Origin: Panonychus citri
Taxonomy: Eukaryota > Arthropoda > Arachnida > Trombidiformes > Tetranychidae
Reading direction: 5' to 3'
Assembly (NCBI RefSeq): GCF_014898815.1
Contig: NW_026515433.1
Span: 1,324,501-1,388,500, forward strand
Length of the DNA stretch: 64,000 nucleotides
Shown: positions 34,006-47,525 of the stretch, piece by piece
Layout: every line of letters begins with the position of its first letter
How positions within the stretch are numbered: the first letter of the stretch is position 1
Notes under the pieces: generated by a model
The model's database searches: none
Told to the model about the DNA's origin: nothing
What the model saw: the letters and a program-made list of their open reading frames with translations, nothing else
Position numbers and translations under genes: made by a program

Positions 34006-37000
34006 TAGTGGGAGAGGTAAACATTGGGTGGAAACTTTTACCATTGAATAAGTTAATGTTTCTTATTCTGATTTGATTCACTCAATTGCTTTTTAAAGTT
34101 TTCTTTTTTTCTTCTTGTCATAAATGTTTTAAATGTAATACCTTTTTTCTTAACATATCCAATCCATAATATACTTGTATCGAGATGAAGTGGTTGGTTT
34201 GGATTGAATTCCAAGCGAATTTATAACATTAGAACTTTTTTTTTGCAAATTCGAAAACAAAACAAAAAAGTTCTGAGAAAGTAAACCTTGTACACTTTTT
34301 GAATTCTCTGATTGTTTGAACTTTTACCTCTTTCTCCTGTTTAATTGTTTTAACCGTTAGATTGATACTTAGGAAGACACTTGAAGATGATAATTAACTT
34401 AATACAATTGGGATGTATTTATTATCATTATCATCGTCGTTTTAATTGATGAAATTTATCACAAAAGGATTGAAATTTTACCTACTCCAAGTTAATCAAT
34501 TAATCCTCTTCCTCCTCGATCAACTTTTGCATATAATTAAAATTCACTTTGATAGATTAACTTGAGGAGGAAAAAGTTTTCTGTCAACTCGATGTGGAGG
34601 AAGAGGTGGAAAAGTCGGAGTGTGAGCAGGTAGGAGATGATTGTTTAAATTACCTTATTGACTGACAAAGAGGGAGATGAGGATGAAGATGATCATCGAG
34701 TGAGAGAGATTGCTAATGATGATGATGAAAAAAGAATTGAAATCGAAATTGAATTGAATTGAATCAACTAGAACTTTCGTTCTGAGCAATTGAAACAGAA
34801 AAGGAAAAAAAACTTTTACTCTTTGCAGTTTGAGTTTGGTTTCTGATGACAATTGATATTAAATTGCGATTTCATCAGTTGCGGAAGAGTTGATCAGTTT
34901 TGGTCTTAATTTTAACTTAATTAGCATGACAATTTGATTACTATTGTTCACTCATCATGAGCATGATTTAGTTAAATCCCAGGAATTGCAATTAAATGTT
35001 CATGTTCTTGTTCAGTGTTTCCTATGCCCTGAAAATTTAGGAAGAAGAATTTTTTTTTTCTTCTCTTTTCATCTTCTCATTTCAAATCAACAAAACTATT
35101 CAGCAAAAAAAATATTCAATTATGATAATGATTAATTATACTGTTCAATTTAACTCTCAACCGGATTAAGTGGATGGTTAGATTATGATTAACATTATAT
35201 TGCCCAAATTTGATTATTTGGTGAGTGGAAAATTTTACTGATGATTAATGAAAATTTTAACTCAATATCTGTCAATTATCTGGATTGAATTTAAACAGAC
35301 GAAAGTTGAATAACCCAATTTTGTGAGTTTGAACTTTTCGAAAGATAAAAAGAACAAATTTTGTGAGAAAAACTCGAATTTTCGAATTTTTCGTCTTCTC
35401 TCTCTCTCTCTCTTTCTCTCTTCCAAATGAAACAGAAAGAGAAGGAGAGAGAGAGGGAGAGAGAAGAATAGAAAATATTAAGGAGAGCAAATTGTGTTGG
35501 CGAAAGGAAAAAATTCCCATAAACATTGATGGCGAAAGAGAGAGAGAAAGGAAAACCTGACATTGTGATATAAATAATAAATGATCTCTATCCATTCATG
35601 GGTTTCAGCTGATCCTGATTCCCATGAACAAAATGGCTCAAGAAAAAGGACTCACCATGAAAATTGTTGACTCGAATTTTTTTCTTCTCTCTTTTCTCTA
35701 TGTGTGTTCATGTTATATTATTTCATTGATTTAATCTTCCAAAGAGAAAAGCTTTTCTTTGCAAATCTTTCATCATCAACTTTTCATTATATTACAATTG
35801 TTTCAATTTTACTCTCACCATGGTGTCACCTTGATCATCAACTATTAATCAACTGATTGATTCAATTTATCTCTCGGACAATTGAATTTGAAAAAAAGGT
35901 GATCAACATGACGATGACAGAAATACAAGAGGAAATCAATATGAATATTTACAGAATGAGACAAATTGTTCCCATGTAAGATTCATTGGGATTCACAATT
36001 CCAACGATTGTATTGAATAAATTATGAATAAAGCAAATGAGGGTTGAGAAAAATTCATAGACACAATCAATTAACTTAATTGCTGTGATTAATGTTCCCA
36101 TGTTATCATTGTAAATAAATGAATGACAGTTTAATGATTTAACAGTTTTAGATGAACGAATCAAAAGGTAAATTGAACAATTTAATTTACCAATTGGCGA
36201 TTGGTAGCAATTTAATCATTGATGATATACTTTCATTGTTAACTCAATTGTGATGAAAAGGAAAAAGTTTTTATCTGCAAAAAAAATGCCCTCAGGTAAC
36301 AGTTTACTGATTATGTTAAGATCTGCAATCAGATAGTCAGAGTTTCCAGTATAAGATAATAGTTATATATATATAAATATCTTCACCCTGTGGGTGAAAA
36401 GTGAGGGTGGAAATTCAGTAATGTGAACTCTATACACTCTCCCCAACCTTCAACCCACCGCTAGTCAAGTAAACATACATAATAAAAGCTTATTCAGATC
36501 AAGAAGATATCATTGATTCCGTGGGGTTACACGATTCAGATAAGATTCAGCAAAAATAATTACGATTCAGATGCTAGAGATGAAAATCATCTGATTCTAT
36601 CCTGAAATCGTTCCCTGAATTATCAATGAGCTTTTCCAATTGAAACATGAACATGACACATTGTTGGAACACTTTGGTGAAAGAAAAAAAAAGAATCAAC
36701 TTTTTAGCAACTTTAAGAATAGATCAACAGATTCGAAAGGTTTCGACCTTCGAATTTTTCTTTTTTCCTTTTTCTTTTCTTCGAAAACCAACTTAAGTTC
36801 TAATACTGGTGGTGGCAGTTGATTGTTCAGATTATACGAAAGTTCATCATGATTAATTGAACAGACACATTTCGTTAGTTAATTAAAAGTAACAATTTAC
36901 TTGATCTTTATTAGATGATCAGAAAGTTCTGAAAATCAATGTTATATTTGTAATTAAATCGAACTATTTGTTGCAAAAATCTTTTCTAATTCAAACTGAT

Positions 37001-38373
37001 AGAAAATAATTAAATTAGTTAAAATTTAAATTTTTCCTGGTCAAATTGAAAATGGCCTAAATTATTTTTATCGTCAATGCTTTCAACAACTTTGAATAAT
37101 GATTTCAATATTTTAAAATTATTGAAATGATATTGTTGATTAGAACAATCACATTAAATTAAATTCAGACTTTTTAGCAAATTGGAAATTCATCACAAGA
37201 TCATAAAATTGTCCATCTATTCATGGTAAAATTTCATTTCATGAATTTTCACCTTCGAAAGATCAATTTTGAATTAATTTCCTGATTAGTTAATTGTTTC
37301 TAATCATTGAAATGTCCAATTTTAAAATTATTGAAATCATCTAATATTTTAGCTGAAGCTAAAAATGTTGTCATATTTGTCAGATTGACCTAGATCAAAA
37401 TTTAATTTTCTAAAATCAATAGACTTAATTTATTGAAAATTACTTCTAAGATTTTAGATTTAGTTTAATTACGTGTTGATTGTTAGTCTTAATTTTCGTG
37501 CAAAACTTTCTGATCATCCTAATAGATTAGTCTTATTATTATCATAAAGATTGTAAACTTTTAACGACAACGATACAATTAGATCACTTAAATTATTTAT
37601 ACTTTTCCATCACAATCAAGTTTAATTATTGACACTTTTTGTAAAATTTCATTTAATTGTTTAGTAAATATTATTGGGAAAAGATCATGTTAATTACAAT
37701 TTACTCATTTGGTTATTATCTTGTTGCTGTTTTAATTGTTCAAGTTACAATTTTAGCATGAAAATCAAGTTTAATCAAGATTTCCGATCACGTTTTGTTG
37801 TAACAATTAGTTAATTGTATCGTGCTCGGTGTATTTCATTATTATTACAATTGGCATTTATTTTGATTTCTTATCAATGATAAGTTTTAATTACATTTGT
37901 TTTGTTTAAATTATTAACAATTAAGGCGATTGTGTAAAAAAAGAGAGGGAAAAAGCTGATTACAAATAAGAAGATAATTAATTAATCCAATGCAATCAGT
38001 TGATCATTTAATTGTGAGGACTAAATTATCATCATCTTACCTGTGATGATGATGATGATGATGATGATCAGCGATATGATAATCATTTTGGATTAATTTA
38101 GCTATCAGATTGAGAGGATTAAGACCTTTTCAATTAAGGTTTCTAATTGTCCATGTCATCTGATCAACAATTGATCAATCAATCAAACTTGATTGTAGTT
38201 AATTGTTGCAAAAAATAAAACACTTTGGCTCATTTTGTTTTTTAATTGTTGGTATAAAATAAGTTTGGCCTAACATTTCAGATTGAGAAATTAATCAATG
38301 GCAATTTGATTAGATTAAGTGATGATTGATTAAGGCTCACAATTGGAAAAACAATTAACTCATTTGATACCAA
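30531..38373. other. Gene-poor 7.8-kb interval
   Basis: No gene recognised. It contains (GA)n at about 33974-34002, TC/GA tracts at 35398-35465 and (GAT)n at 38046-38069, with many AGAACTTTTTTT-type words. The long minus-strand frame at 33323-34081 lies opposite a purine-rich stretch and is judged spurious. Confidence 0.5.
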
Positions 38374-40169
38374 TCAAAAGTAACTATTAACTGTACCGGT
38401 CATGGATCTTGGATTTGAATCAGTTTGATGATGATAAAGACAATTAATTGTTGGCGGTGGTGGAGGTGATGATAAACTGATATTCTCAATGGGAGAGGAT
38501 ATTGTCATGGTGGGAGGTGTAATTGCAATTGGAGCGGTAGGTGGTTGAATTGGCCTACCAAAGGAAAGTCGATTGATACCTTGACCACCATTTCGAGATA
38601 AACTTGAGGTAAAACTGTAAGTTTGACCAGAGGAGGCAGGAAACGGAAGTCCATCGGTAATTAAAGGTTTTGAATGAGCACGAAAATCATGGAAACTGTG
38701 ATGAGATGATGTTAAAGCCATTTGGTGATTATTTAATGAATCATTGATTCCAATTGAATTAACTAATACTGGATCAAGTTCTTCCAATAGTTGGTCAACT
38801 GTTGTATCATCTAGACCATCGATTTCACATCTACCTGAGCCTCTACCTCCCAGTCTAAAAGGTGATGATGTTAACGCTTTTTTCGGGCTGAATGGTTTCT
38901 TTTTCTTGGAACTTTCTTGTTTCGATTTACATGATTTACCATCATTACTATTATTAGTTGGATGTCTCAAGATTATCAGCTGATTGGTTGAAAGGAAGAC
39001 AAGGAAAAGGAGGGAAGCCACAACAATTGACAGAATTAGACAAACAGCAATCATCTCAGCTTTATCTGTGGTGGTAATGATGGAGGTGGAAGGTTGATTG
39101 GCGGTGGGAAAAGGAAGAAAAAAGAATCGAATGAAAATTGAATAAGTAAAAAGTTCATTTTTTAGGTCAGAATTTGAGTGAGTTTCTTTTACTTTCTATG
39201 GAGATATAATTTCATCTGTAGATGAAAACTGAAAGTGAAAAGATTTTACTATTACAATTGAAAGTGAAAATATGATGATGATGATGATGAAGATGATGAG
39301 GATGAGGATAATGGGAAAGATGATAACCATTAGGATGAGCTACTATTGTTATCAATTCAATGGGTTGAATCATTTATATGATTGAAGAGATGAAGAGTGA
39401 ACAAAAAATGAGTAGAAGATAAAATGAATTCTGAATATTAGTATATTCATGATACATGGAGTTCATGAAGCTACTTTCATGTTAAATATCACGGAATGAG
39501 TTCCAATGGGAGTTATAATATCTAATATCTATTGTAACATGTGAACTAATGATAAGTTTTAATAAGTTTCAAAGGGATTTGGTTTATGGATGAAAATATT
39601 ATTGAGAAAAAGGATTAAGTCTTGAAAATTGTTGATAATCAAATATAATCAGTGTTAGTTGGTGATACTTCATTTAATGTGTATCAAGTTACTCGCTCTC
39701 GTTTTTGTTGTTATAATAATAACAATGTTTGCATATAAGTCAAGTGATCATGGTTATCACCATGAATTGGTTACCATAATCATTTAGGTCACAAATATCC
39801 GATCATTTTGAAACTGTTTTTCCCTTCAATGTTATTGTTCAACCTGAAAATGATAAGTAATCAAGGATCGTCGTTAAATTGGTTTCATATTATTAGAGGT
39901 AAAAACTAGTGACCACTTTAAATGGTCAATAAAAAGTGATCCATCTTATCAATCAACATTTTCGCTCTCTTACCTTAAGACACTGACCCAAAGGTCTTTT
40001 TCCTCTCAACTTGTTTCTCTTTTCCACTTTAGAACTTTATTTCTCTCTCATTCTCATTCTCATTTCAGTCTCACTCTTCCATTTCGATTCGATTTTTGGG
40101 ATGATTACAATTCTATTTTCATCCTTGCTAATAAATTCCCCTGAAATACCTGAGATACTCATGAGATAA

Positions 40170-40210
<41 letters not shown>

Positions 40211-43200
40211 ACCTGAAGATTACTGAAGATAAATCGTCTTTCTGGTTAACAAGCAAATCGGTATAAAGAAAAGTTTTCTTGTTCTCTTCTTGTTCTGGTC
40301 ATTTAATGATTGACCATTGACAGTTTCAGTTGTTTCAATTAAACGTTTACTTTTCTGTTGATTGTTTGCTTACTATTATTGCTAAACAATCAATCAAACA
40401 AATAATAACATCAGCTGATTAAATTTTGATCAACAGTTTCAACAATATTGCAACACTCAAATAAATGAACAATAATCAACAACCTTAAACTGTGTAAATC
40501 TAATTATTAACAGTCAACAATTAACCGGTTAGTTAAAGTTAAATTGATTTAAAAGCTAATTCACTTTGTCATTAAAATAATGGTCTCTGTAATTGTTGTT
40601 AATAATTGAATTGAACTTTTTTTCCCTGAAAGCAATTTGATAAATTAAATTATCAAAGTTGAAGACACGATTCATCATCAGGATAAATGATTGATTAAAT
40701 AATCAATATCAACACAAGTTGATTAGTTAATCATCACGTGTTTTTTAATCATCATCATCATCATCAATGAAAATTTAATGAATATCAGAGTAATAAAAAA
40801 AAATCAGGATCAACCATAGAGATGAAAAAAATTGATAAAAGTGAGATGATAAATTATTCACAATTAACTGATTACCTTTGATGAATTTATAAGCTGATAG
40901 CCAATCAACCATGAAACCAAGAGCTTTCCTTGGGTGAAGTAGAGATGAATTATTATTATTACCATGATATGGATCATCTGAGTCCGATGAACTTGTTCCT
41001 AATCCATCCTTAATAGGAACTCGAATTGGATCATTAAGAGGTTCCTTTGATTTAAGGTAAGATTCAGAGGAGATAATAGATGATGAAGGAGTCACTTTGG
41101 ATGATAAATCTTTATCCTCTTCTTCCGGTGCCACTCTAGGTGCACCCATGTAACCACTATAATCAACTGTTGAAGATGAAGATGAAGATGAAGATGGTGA
41201 TTTACTTGAAATCGTTGTTGTTGTTGATGTTAACTTATCATTAGAAATGATTTCATCCGGATAAATCATTTCATTTGCACCTCCTGGCGATTCAGTTGAT
41301 TTACCGATTGAACTTTTCAATACTTCACGACGTACACAAGCATAGACAATTTTCATATGAAGTCTCGTTGATTTGGCACAACCAGATTTATTAAATGTCT
41401 CACGATTAGCAATTAACTCACAATTACGTAAACCATTACAGGTAGAAACTGCTTTCTCAGTTGTCATCCTTATTGAGCATTCATCATTGTTGTTATTATT
41501 ATTTACCTGTGATGATAACTGTGATGCTGGTGGTAAACTGACCTGAGGGCATTCAGCTACACCGGATTTAGTTGATCCAAAAAATGCTGAGTAAATCATT
41601 ATCCGATGATACTTTTTACATGATAATCTCATCTTGTGATCCTCGCAAACAATTTTATTATAAAATATATCTATCATGTAATATATATTGATAAGCAAGA
41701 TGATGGTGATGATGATGGTGATGGTGATGTTCAGGGTGATTATGATGATTAATTTTTATGGAGAGACACATCAACATCGAGGGAAACATAATTGAATCAT
41801 GAACAACAAGAAAAAGTAAGAGGTGGAAGGTGAATCAGGAAAAGGGAAAGAGAATATAAAAAAACACAAAAAATCAATAAACAAAAAGTTCAGTTCAACA
41901 TGGAAACTGTATCATGGTGGAAATATGTTCATATTAAAATAGATAACGAATGAATTTTTTTTCTTCTGTTCATCTTTCTCTCTCTCTCTCTCTCATGATG
42001 AGTTTACATGATATCAACATTTTCATTCACTAAAGTTCAGGTTATTATTATGTTTTACTATTGTTTGGAAAGTAATTTATCATTGAATATTCATATTACC
42101 ATTAAATTATCATTGTCATCATGATATAATCAAGTTATCATGTTATCACTAATCAACTCAATTCCTGAAGGATTTTAATTGAAAAGATAAGAGAGAAAGA
42201 GACAACATGATATAAACATGACAAGTTCTGTAATCATGGTTATGATTAAATTAAAAATTACACTGATTGTTCAAGGATAAATATTGATTAGATTTAATTA
42301 CTCACTTGGACGACATTTATATGTAACTTCAGCATATTTGGTTATACCTGGACAAGGGTCAACTCCTCCAAATGATTTAGGATCGGTCATTATTTTACAT
42401 GATTGCTGCTCCCTGCAGGCACTTTCAGCCTTGTTCAACAATGAATACTGAATGATAATGATAATCAAGTAAATATTTAGAGTTAAAATTTGTTCAATCA
42501 ACAATTAAAGATTCAAGTGGACAGAGGAATCAATTTATTATTATAATTTCATGGTAATCAAGTGCTAATTATTGAATAGGATTCTGTAAGTATCTTTAAT
42601 AATGATTATCATCATCATGGTCATGATAAACATTAGGTGTTAGTGTAATTAAAGGTAAAACCTATTGTGTAATCAAATTGATGATTATTCAGGTAAATTT
42701 GTGTGTCAATTAAATTGACCATTACGGTAAATCAATATGATCATTTTGTGATAATAATATCAATTATCATTGATTACATTTTTTGCTTACAATCAAATAT
42801 TTATTGGGGTGTTATGTTGATTTCATTTGATTACTATTCAACTAATGGTTATCATGATATTCAGATCATAAGATGATTGTCAATGATGATATAATTGTGA
42901 TGATGATGATGCTCATCATCATGAATTTCATGATGCATATCATATTATGTAGTTTATTCAATTATGAATGATACGATTGCTGATTCTTTTTTTTCTGTTG
43001 TGATTAGATTTGCAATGAAAGTAAAAATGTTAACTGTAACCTTAATGACCTTTGCTAATTCAAGTGAAACTATTGAATATGAAAGAGATGAAGATCAATT
43101 GTGACAGACAAATGATTCGATTGTAAGAATTAAACTGGACATGGGATGGACCCTGAAAGGAAAGATGAGACAGAAGATAGAGATGTTTGAAGATGAGAGG

Positions 43201-46200
43201 TGGACATTGAGATGGACAATACAACAAAGTTGCACAAATGTTTGTACTTTTGCTTAGATTTTACTGTATCTCTGTAACTCTCTCTCTCTCTCTCTCTCTC
43301 TCTTCATCTTTTCAGTGAAACATGAGACTTGGAGAGATGAGAGTAAAATAAGAATGTAAGATGAAGATGAGGATGAGAAAGATGAGGAAGAAAAAGATGA
43401 GAAGAAGATGCTAAAAGGGAGGAAGATGTTCCAAGAAGATAATTCTAAAAAAGAAAATGCAAAGACAATGATTTTTTTTTCTCCAAAATTTTCAAACTCA
43501 TTTTCTTTTGAAACGTTAAAAAAAAAGGTTCCAATTATAACCTCATCTCCGTCAATGTCCAGCAAAAGATAAACATGCCCTCCCACACCAACACAGAGGG
43601 AGATTGGTGTGGTCAAGGGTATAGATCGAGGTCCAGTTAGTATGTTTACTCAGTGTGTTGTTTGCATATGTTGATCATTTGCAAACCGTTTGCAAATAAG
43701 ATGAAGAAAAAAAAGAGTAAAGCAAACTAGAAAAAAATACAATTATCCCTGTGAATTATTCTGGATGCAAAGAGGGAAAAAAGCTCTGTAAATCCATGAG
43801 AAAGGATTGACATGGAAAAAAAGAGCAGAAAAAATTATTCCATTTGAAAGTCTAAATCCTCTGAACTGAATTATATTGTAATGATGCCCATTCAATGAAC
43901 CTGAAATCAATGAAGCAAAGACTCAACTGATTACTGAATTATTATGATAATCTAATTGATAGATAGATAAATGATGATAATAGTAAAAGAAACTGCTGAT
44001 TCGGTACTTGATTGATTGTTGGTTACAATTTCTGACTCAAGATTATCATGAAAAAAAAGTTCTAGACGTGAAAAAACACCAACAGAAAATGAGATAAATT
44101 ATATTGCGAAAACATGATTGGGAAAAAGTGCTTTAAGGATAAGCTATCAGAAAGTAAATGTGAGAATAACATAAAATATAAAATGATGATGATGATGAGA
44201 GGAAAAAGACAGTAGAAGACAAAAAAAACTATCTCCATGTTTTTTTTTCTAGAGGATTTAGTTGGATGAATTTGAAAGAAAAACAAAATTTTCTTCTAGC
44301 GACTGTAACTTTCCAAAAGGTTTTCTGTTTCTCCTTTACGGTTTACCCAACACACTAAGCAAATTTAATGTTCAAGTTACTCTGGCATTAGATTCATAAC
44401 ATCATAATAATATATCAAAATCTTTGGGTGAGTTAACTCCCAATCTTCATCCTCATCTTCATCTTCATCTCCATCTCTCTCTCTCTCTTCATTGAGCTAA
44501 TTAAACTTTTACGGTTAAATAAACTTTACCCAAATTTGGCGCATTTTTTGTTTTCCGATTATCTATTTTGATAATTATCAAGATCCAACCTTTGTATGGA
44601 TATTATATTATATCAAATGTTTGACCTTAAGCTTGACCTTATGGGTGTTGTACTGATTAGGTATGATTTTAGAGTATGTTAAATGACCTAAAACTTGACC
44701 ATTCAACTGTATCTATCTACTTACATTTAGTTATTAATATTTTGTTGTTTTCCAATTTACTTGTTAATTATTCAATAGTTTTAATATTTGTTGTGTGTGA
44801 ATATCAATTGTGTTATAATTATGATCACTCAACGATAATAATAATGACATTCAAATGTTTAATTGTAAATGATAATTAACATCATTATTTATGTTAATTG
44901 TTAAAAACAATTTACTATTTTCTCATTTAAGTTAAATTATTTTAAGAGAAATAAAAAATTTTGAAAACTAGAAGCAGAAAAAAACGGAAACGGATATTGT
45001 AGCACTCTAATTATTATGATAATAAATTTGACAAGATAATGAATTGTAACAATTACCAATCGAAATCAATAAATATTCAATTGAATGATTAGCAATAAAG
45101 CTACAGATAAGGGATTAAGGATTAGCTTAATAGTAATTTTAATTAGAGATTAATAATAATTACCTTTAGATTGTCTGTTGTTTGACAATTTGATTTGATT
45201 GCTGGTTGATTGATTTGGTTGGTTTGATTAGGAGATAATGATGATCCCATTGCAATCATATTGGATGGATTCAAAGGTGAGCTTTTATCATCAATATCAT
45301 CGTCATAAGATTGGTAAGATATTGATGATTTTTGGCAAACTTGTGATCCAATTGTTAGTCCATAATTAACGACGTAAATATTAATCACTGTATTCGGTAG
45401 ACACTCTAACATTAATTGTTGACCATCACAGGCGTGAGCTTGAAATGTCCGTAAGCTTGCAGATAGTAAGGCTAAAGATGGACAAAAGGTTCAGTGGTCA
45501 GTCAGATAATCAAAAAGTTTCGGCTAATTAAATGGACAATTTGATTAACTTTCACTTATTAGGAAGCTAACAATTTGTTGCTGTTCACAATCATCATTTG
45601 ATAACAGTTATTAACCATTGATTCCAATGATTTGATTAATTGATTGGGGAAAACTGAAAATGATTGATTATCAATGATGCAGATTCAGTTAATTGTGCTG
45701 TTTGTTATTGTAAATATTACTTCAATCAAATACTAAATTGTAACAATTTACGAGCAACTGTTTCCATTGAAACAATTAACTACTATACTGAGGATATGAT
45801 GGTTATGATTAAGGAAAAAAGTTGTTTACAGTTTAAAAATAAATGTAAAATCTTGGCTTGATTAATTAATAGTAATTAACATTTGATTTGGTTTATTATG
45901 TTTATGAGGATTTCTAGTGAATTTAACCTCAAGAAAATATCAAAAGTGTAACAATTAAGTTAATCAACATAATGTAAGTTGACAATCATCAATGAATCAC
46001 CCAACAAACCGCAACAATCAACTTGATTATAATGATGATTAACCTACAGTTGAATGAACAATTTAAATGGTAAATATAGTTGAATGTTAACCAAATGTTA
46101 ACTTTCAATGTCTATTAATATAAGATGACAATTGTGTAAGAGTAAAGTTTAATCACCATCTTATTGTTGAATTACCATTACAATTTAGAAACTAAATTAC

Positions 46201-46509
46201 TTTTACATTGAAGATTTGATCATCTCTCTAATAGATGAAATTGGTAAGGCAACAATTAACTACGATTATTATTATTGACATCGTTAAGAACTGATTCTTG
46301 ACTCGAGTCCAACAAACGACATAGCAATAACCTTTACTATGAACTGGAATTAGACAAGAAAAGACAATCAAGTTATTAGACTTACGTAAGTTACTTGATT
46401 CCGTTAATTGTATCACTTGGACACTAATTGTTAATAGAATGAGATAAACTGTATTTACACTTATTGGTGAACAATTTAATTTACATGGAAATAATTTACG
46501 AATCTCCAT
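38374..46509 (-). CDS. EVA-1/EVA1C-like receptor with two SUEL lectin domains
   Basis: Five exons fit with matching phases: 46509-46386, 45471-45164, 42429-42306, 41670-40876 and 39065-38374, giving 680 residues. Exon 1 carries a hydrophobic leader (VYLILLTISVQVIQL). SUEL domain 1 (about 48-184) has ACDGQQLMLEC, INIYVVNYG and FGGVDPCPGITKYAEVTYKC; it holds an Asn/Ser-rich insertion of about 45 residues. SUEL domain 2 (about 190-298) has VCEDHKMRLSC, IYSAFFG and RLHMKIVYAC. A Ser/Thr-rich stalk follows, then one membrane helix at about 454-476 (MIAVCLILSIVVASLLF) and a cytoplasmic tail of about 200 residues with poly-Pro. Two SUEL domains plus one helix is the layout of EVA-1, a Slit co-receptor in nematode axon guidance, and of EVA1C; the FAM176 part was not clearly seen. 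Latrophilin is excluded because no seven-helix part exists. Intron 4 holds the 1-kb duplicate at 39351. Confidence 0.8.
39351..40405 (+). repeat. 1-kb dispersed duplicate, copy B (in EVA-1 intron 4)
   Basis: Partner of 25282-26308, same orientation; this copy has the longer (TC)n tract at about 40174-40207 and a different block at about 39655-39785. Confidence 0.93.
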
Positions 46510-46898
46510 AATCGTAGAAATTAGTTAATAAATTAAATTGCGAAATAATATAAAACATTCTGTTGAGAAGACATCAGACAACTAACTGAAGATGAGGCTT
46601 AGAATCCGATTATTTTTGTTTCTCTCGAAATCGAAATTTGAATCGGTAAACGAAATCGACAAATCGATTATTTTTGCTCGAGTGTTAAAAAAGAATCGAT
46701 TTAGAAGATGATCGATTCTATCCGATTGTTTCAGAAAGTTTTAAGAATGAAATTAGTTTTTCGTGCTTATGATAATCATTTAATCACACAAATCAAGTTG
46801 CAAAACTCGATATTTGTTTAAATTACAAGTCGACTTTATGAGGGAGTATAAATTAAGTAAATCTACATAATAAGTTAATCCGATTGAGTTGAAAGTTC
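46510..46898. other. EVA-1 upstream / 3' flank of secreted-protein copy 2
   Basis: Contains the 5' flank of the EVA-1-like gene and, from about 46750, the 3' flank shared by family copies (TTTTTCGTGCTTATGATAA, seen again at about 48550). Nothing else recognised. Confidence 0.45.
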
Positions 46899-47377
46899 TT
46901 AGTTTTTCCATCCGTTATTGTGACCATGACCATGACCATAACCGTTACCGTAACCGTTATCATGACCATGTGATTTCCATCCAGTGCTTTTGTCTCGTGA
47001 ATCGTAAAGTTCAGTCCACCCCTTGTCGTGTTTTCCCCAACCACCATGGTGGACCTAAGATGTTTAATATTCCATACAAATAATTAGAATTGAACCATTG
47101 ACATGATCAACTAATCACGAGAACTTACATCAACTTTGTATCCAACTTTTCCGTGTTGGTGATGACCACCCCAGTGATTGTCCTTCTCGTAAGCCATGAC
47201 GGTGGAAACAGCGAGGATAACGAAAAGAGCGACAATCTAACAGAATCACGAAGAAAAAGAGAGAGAGAGAAAGAGAGAAAAAGTGACATTAGATCATTTA
47301 AATAATAACAATATCCAAAAGTGTTTGTTATCCAAATCGATTGATTGATCAAATGAACTCACAGCGAAAACTTTCAT
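46899..47377 (-). CDS. His/Gly-rich small secreted protein, copy 2
   Basis: Exons 47377-47363, 47236-47129 and 47054-46899, phase 0, 92 residues. The leader ends STVMA and the mature part starts YEKDNHWGG. The C-terminus is GYGNGYGHGHGHNNGWKN. Splice sites (GTGAGT, TTAG; GTAAGT, TTAG) equal those of copy 1. The upstream promoter block is intact. This is the first member of the array next to the EVA-1-like gene, and its upstream spacer (GGCGGAGGCC and beyond) is most like that of copy 8 at the far end of the array. Confidence 0.87.
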
Positions 47378-47460
47378 TTTGATTATTAGTTGTTGATTGT
47401 TTGTTGATTCACAAATAAAGAATTTGATTTTATTGTTGTTTGTTGGTTGACTGTTAACTC

Positions 47461-47525
47461 GAACTGATACTTTCAACCATCTAAACATTTCGGTTATAAA
47501 CAAAAAATGACTCTTAGGGCGGAGG
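47461..47525 (-). promoter_or_regulatory. Core promoter of secreted-protein copy 2
   Basis: On the minus strand: CTCCGCC-type box near 47520, TATAA beginning at 47498 and TCAGT with its A at 47465, a spacing of 33 bp as in copy 1. Confidence 0.68.

Noticed and set aside
33323..34081. 252-aa minus-strand open frame
   Set aside because: It lies opposite a purine-rich stretch with a (GA)n tract. A pyrimidine-rich strand is depleted of stop codons, which all need purines; the product is Ser/Phe/Leu/Ile-rich without any domain.
38374..46509. Latrophilin (adhesion GPCR)
   Set aside because: SUEL domains suggested it, but there are two of them and only one membrane helix follows; no GAIN or seven-helix region.
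46853..47047. Frames on both strands across exon 3 of the secreted-protein copies (also at 49136 and 52256)
   Set aside because: These are frame-shifted readings of the His/Gly exon; the spliced frame with a signal peptide and conserved phases is the real one.
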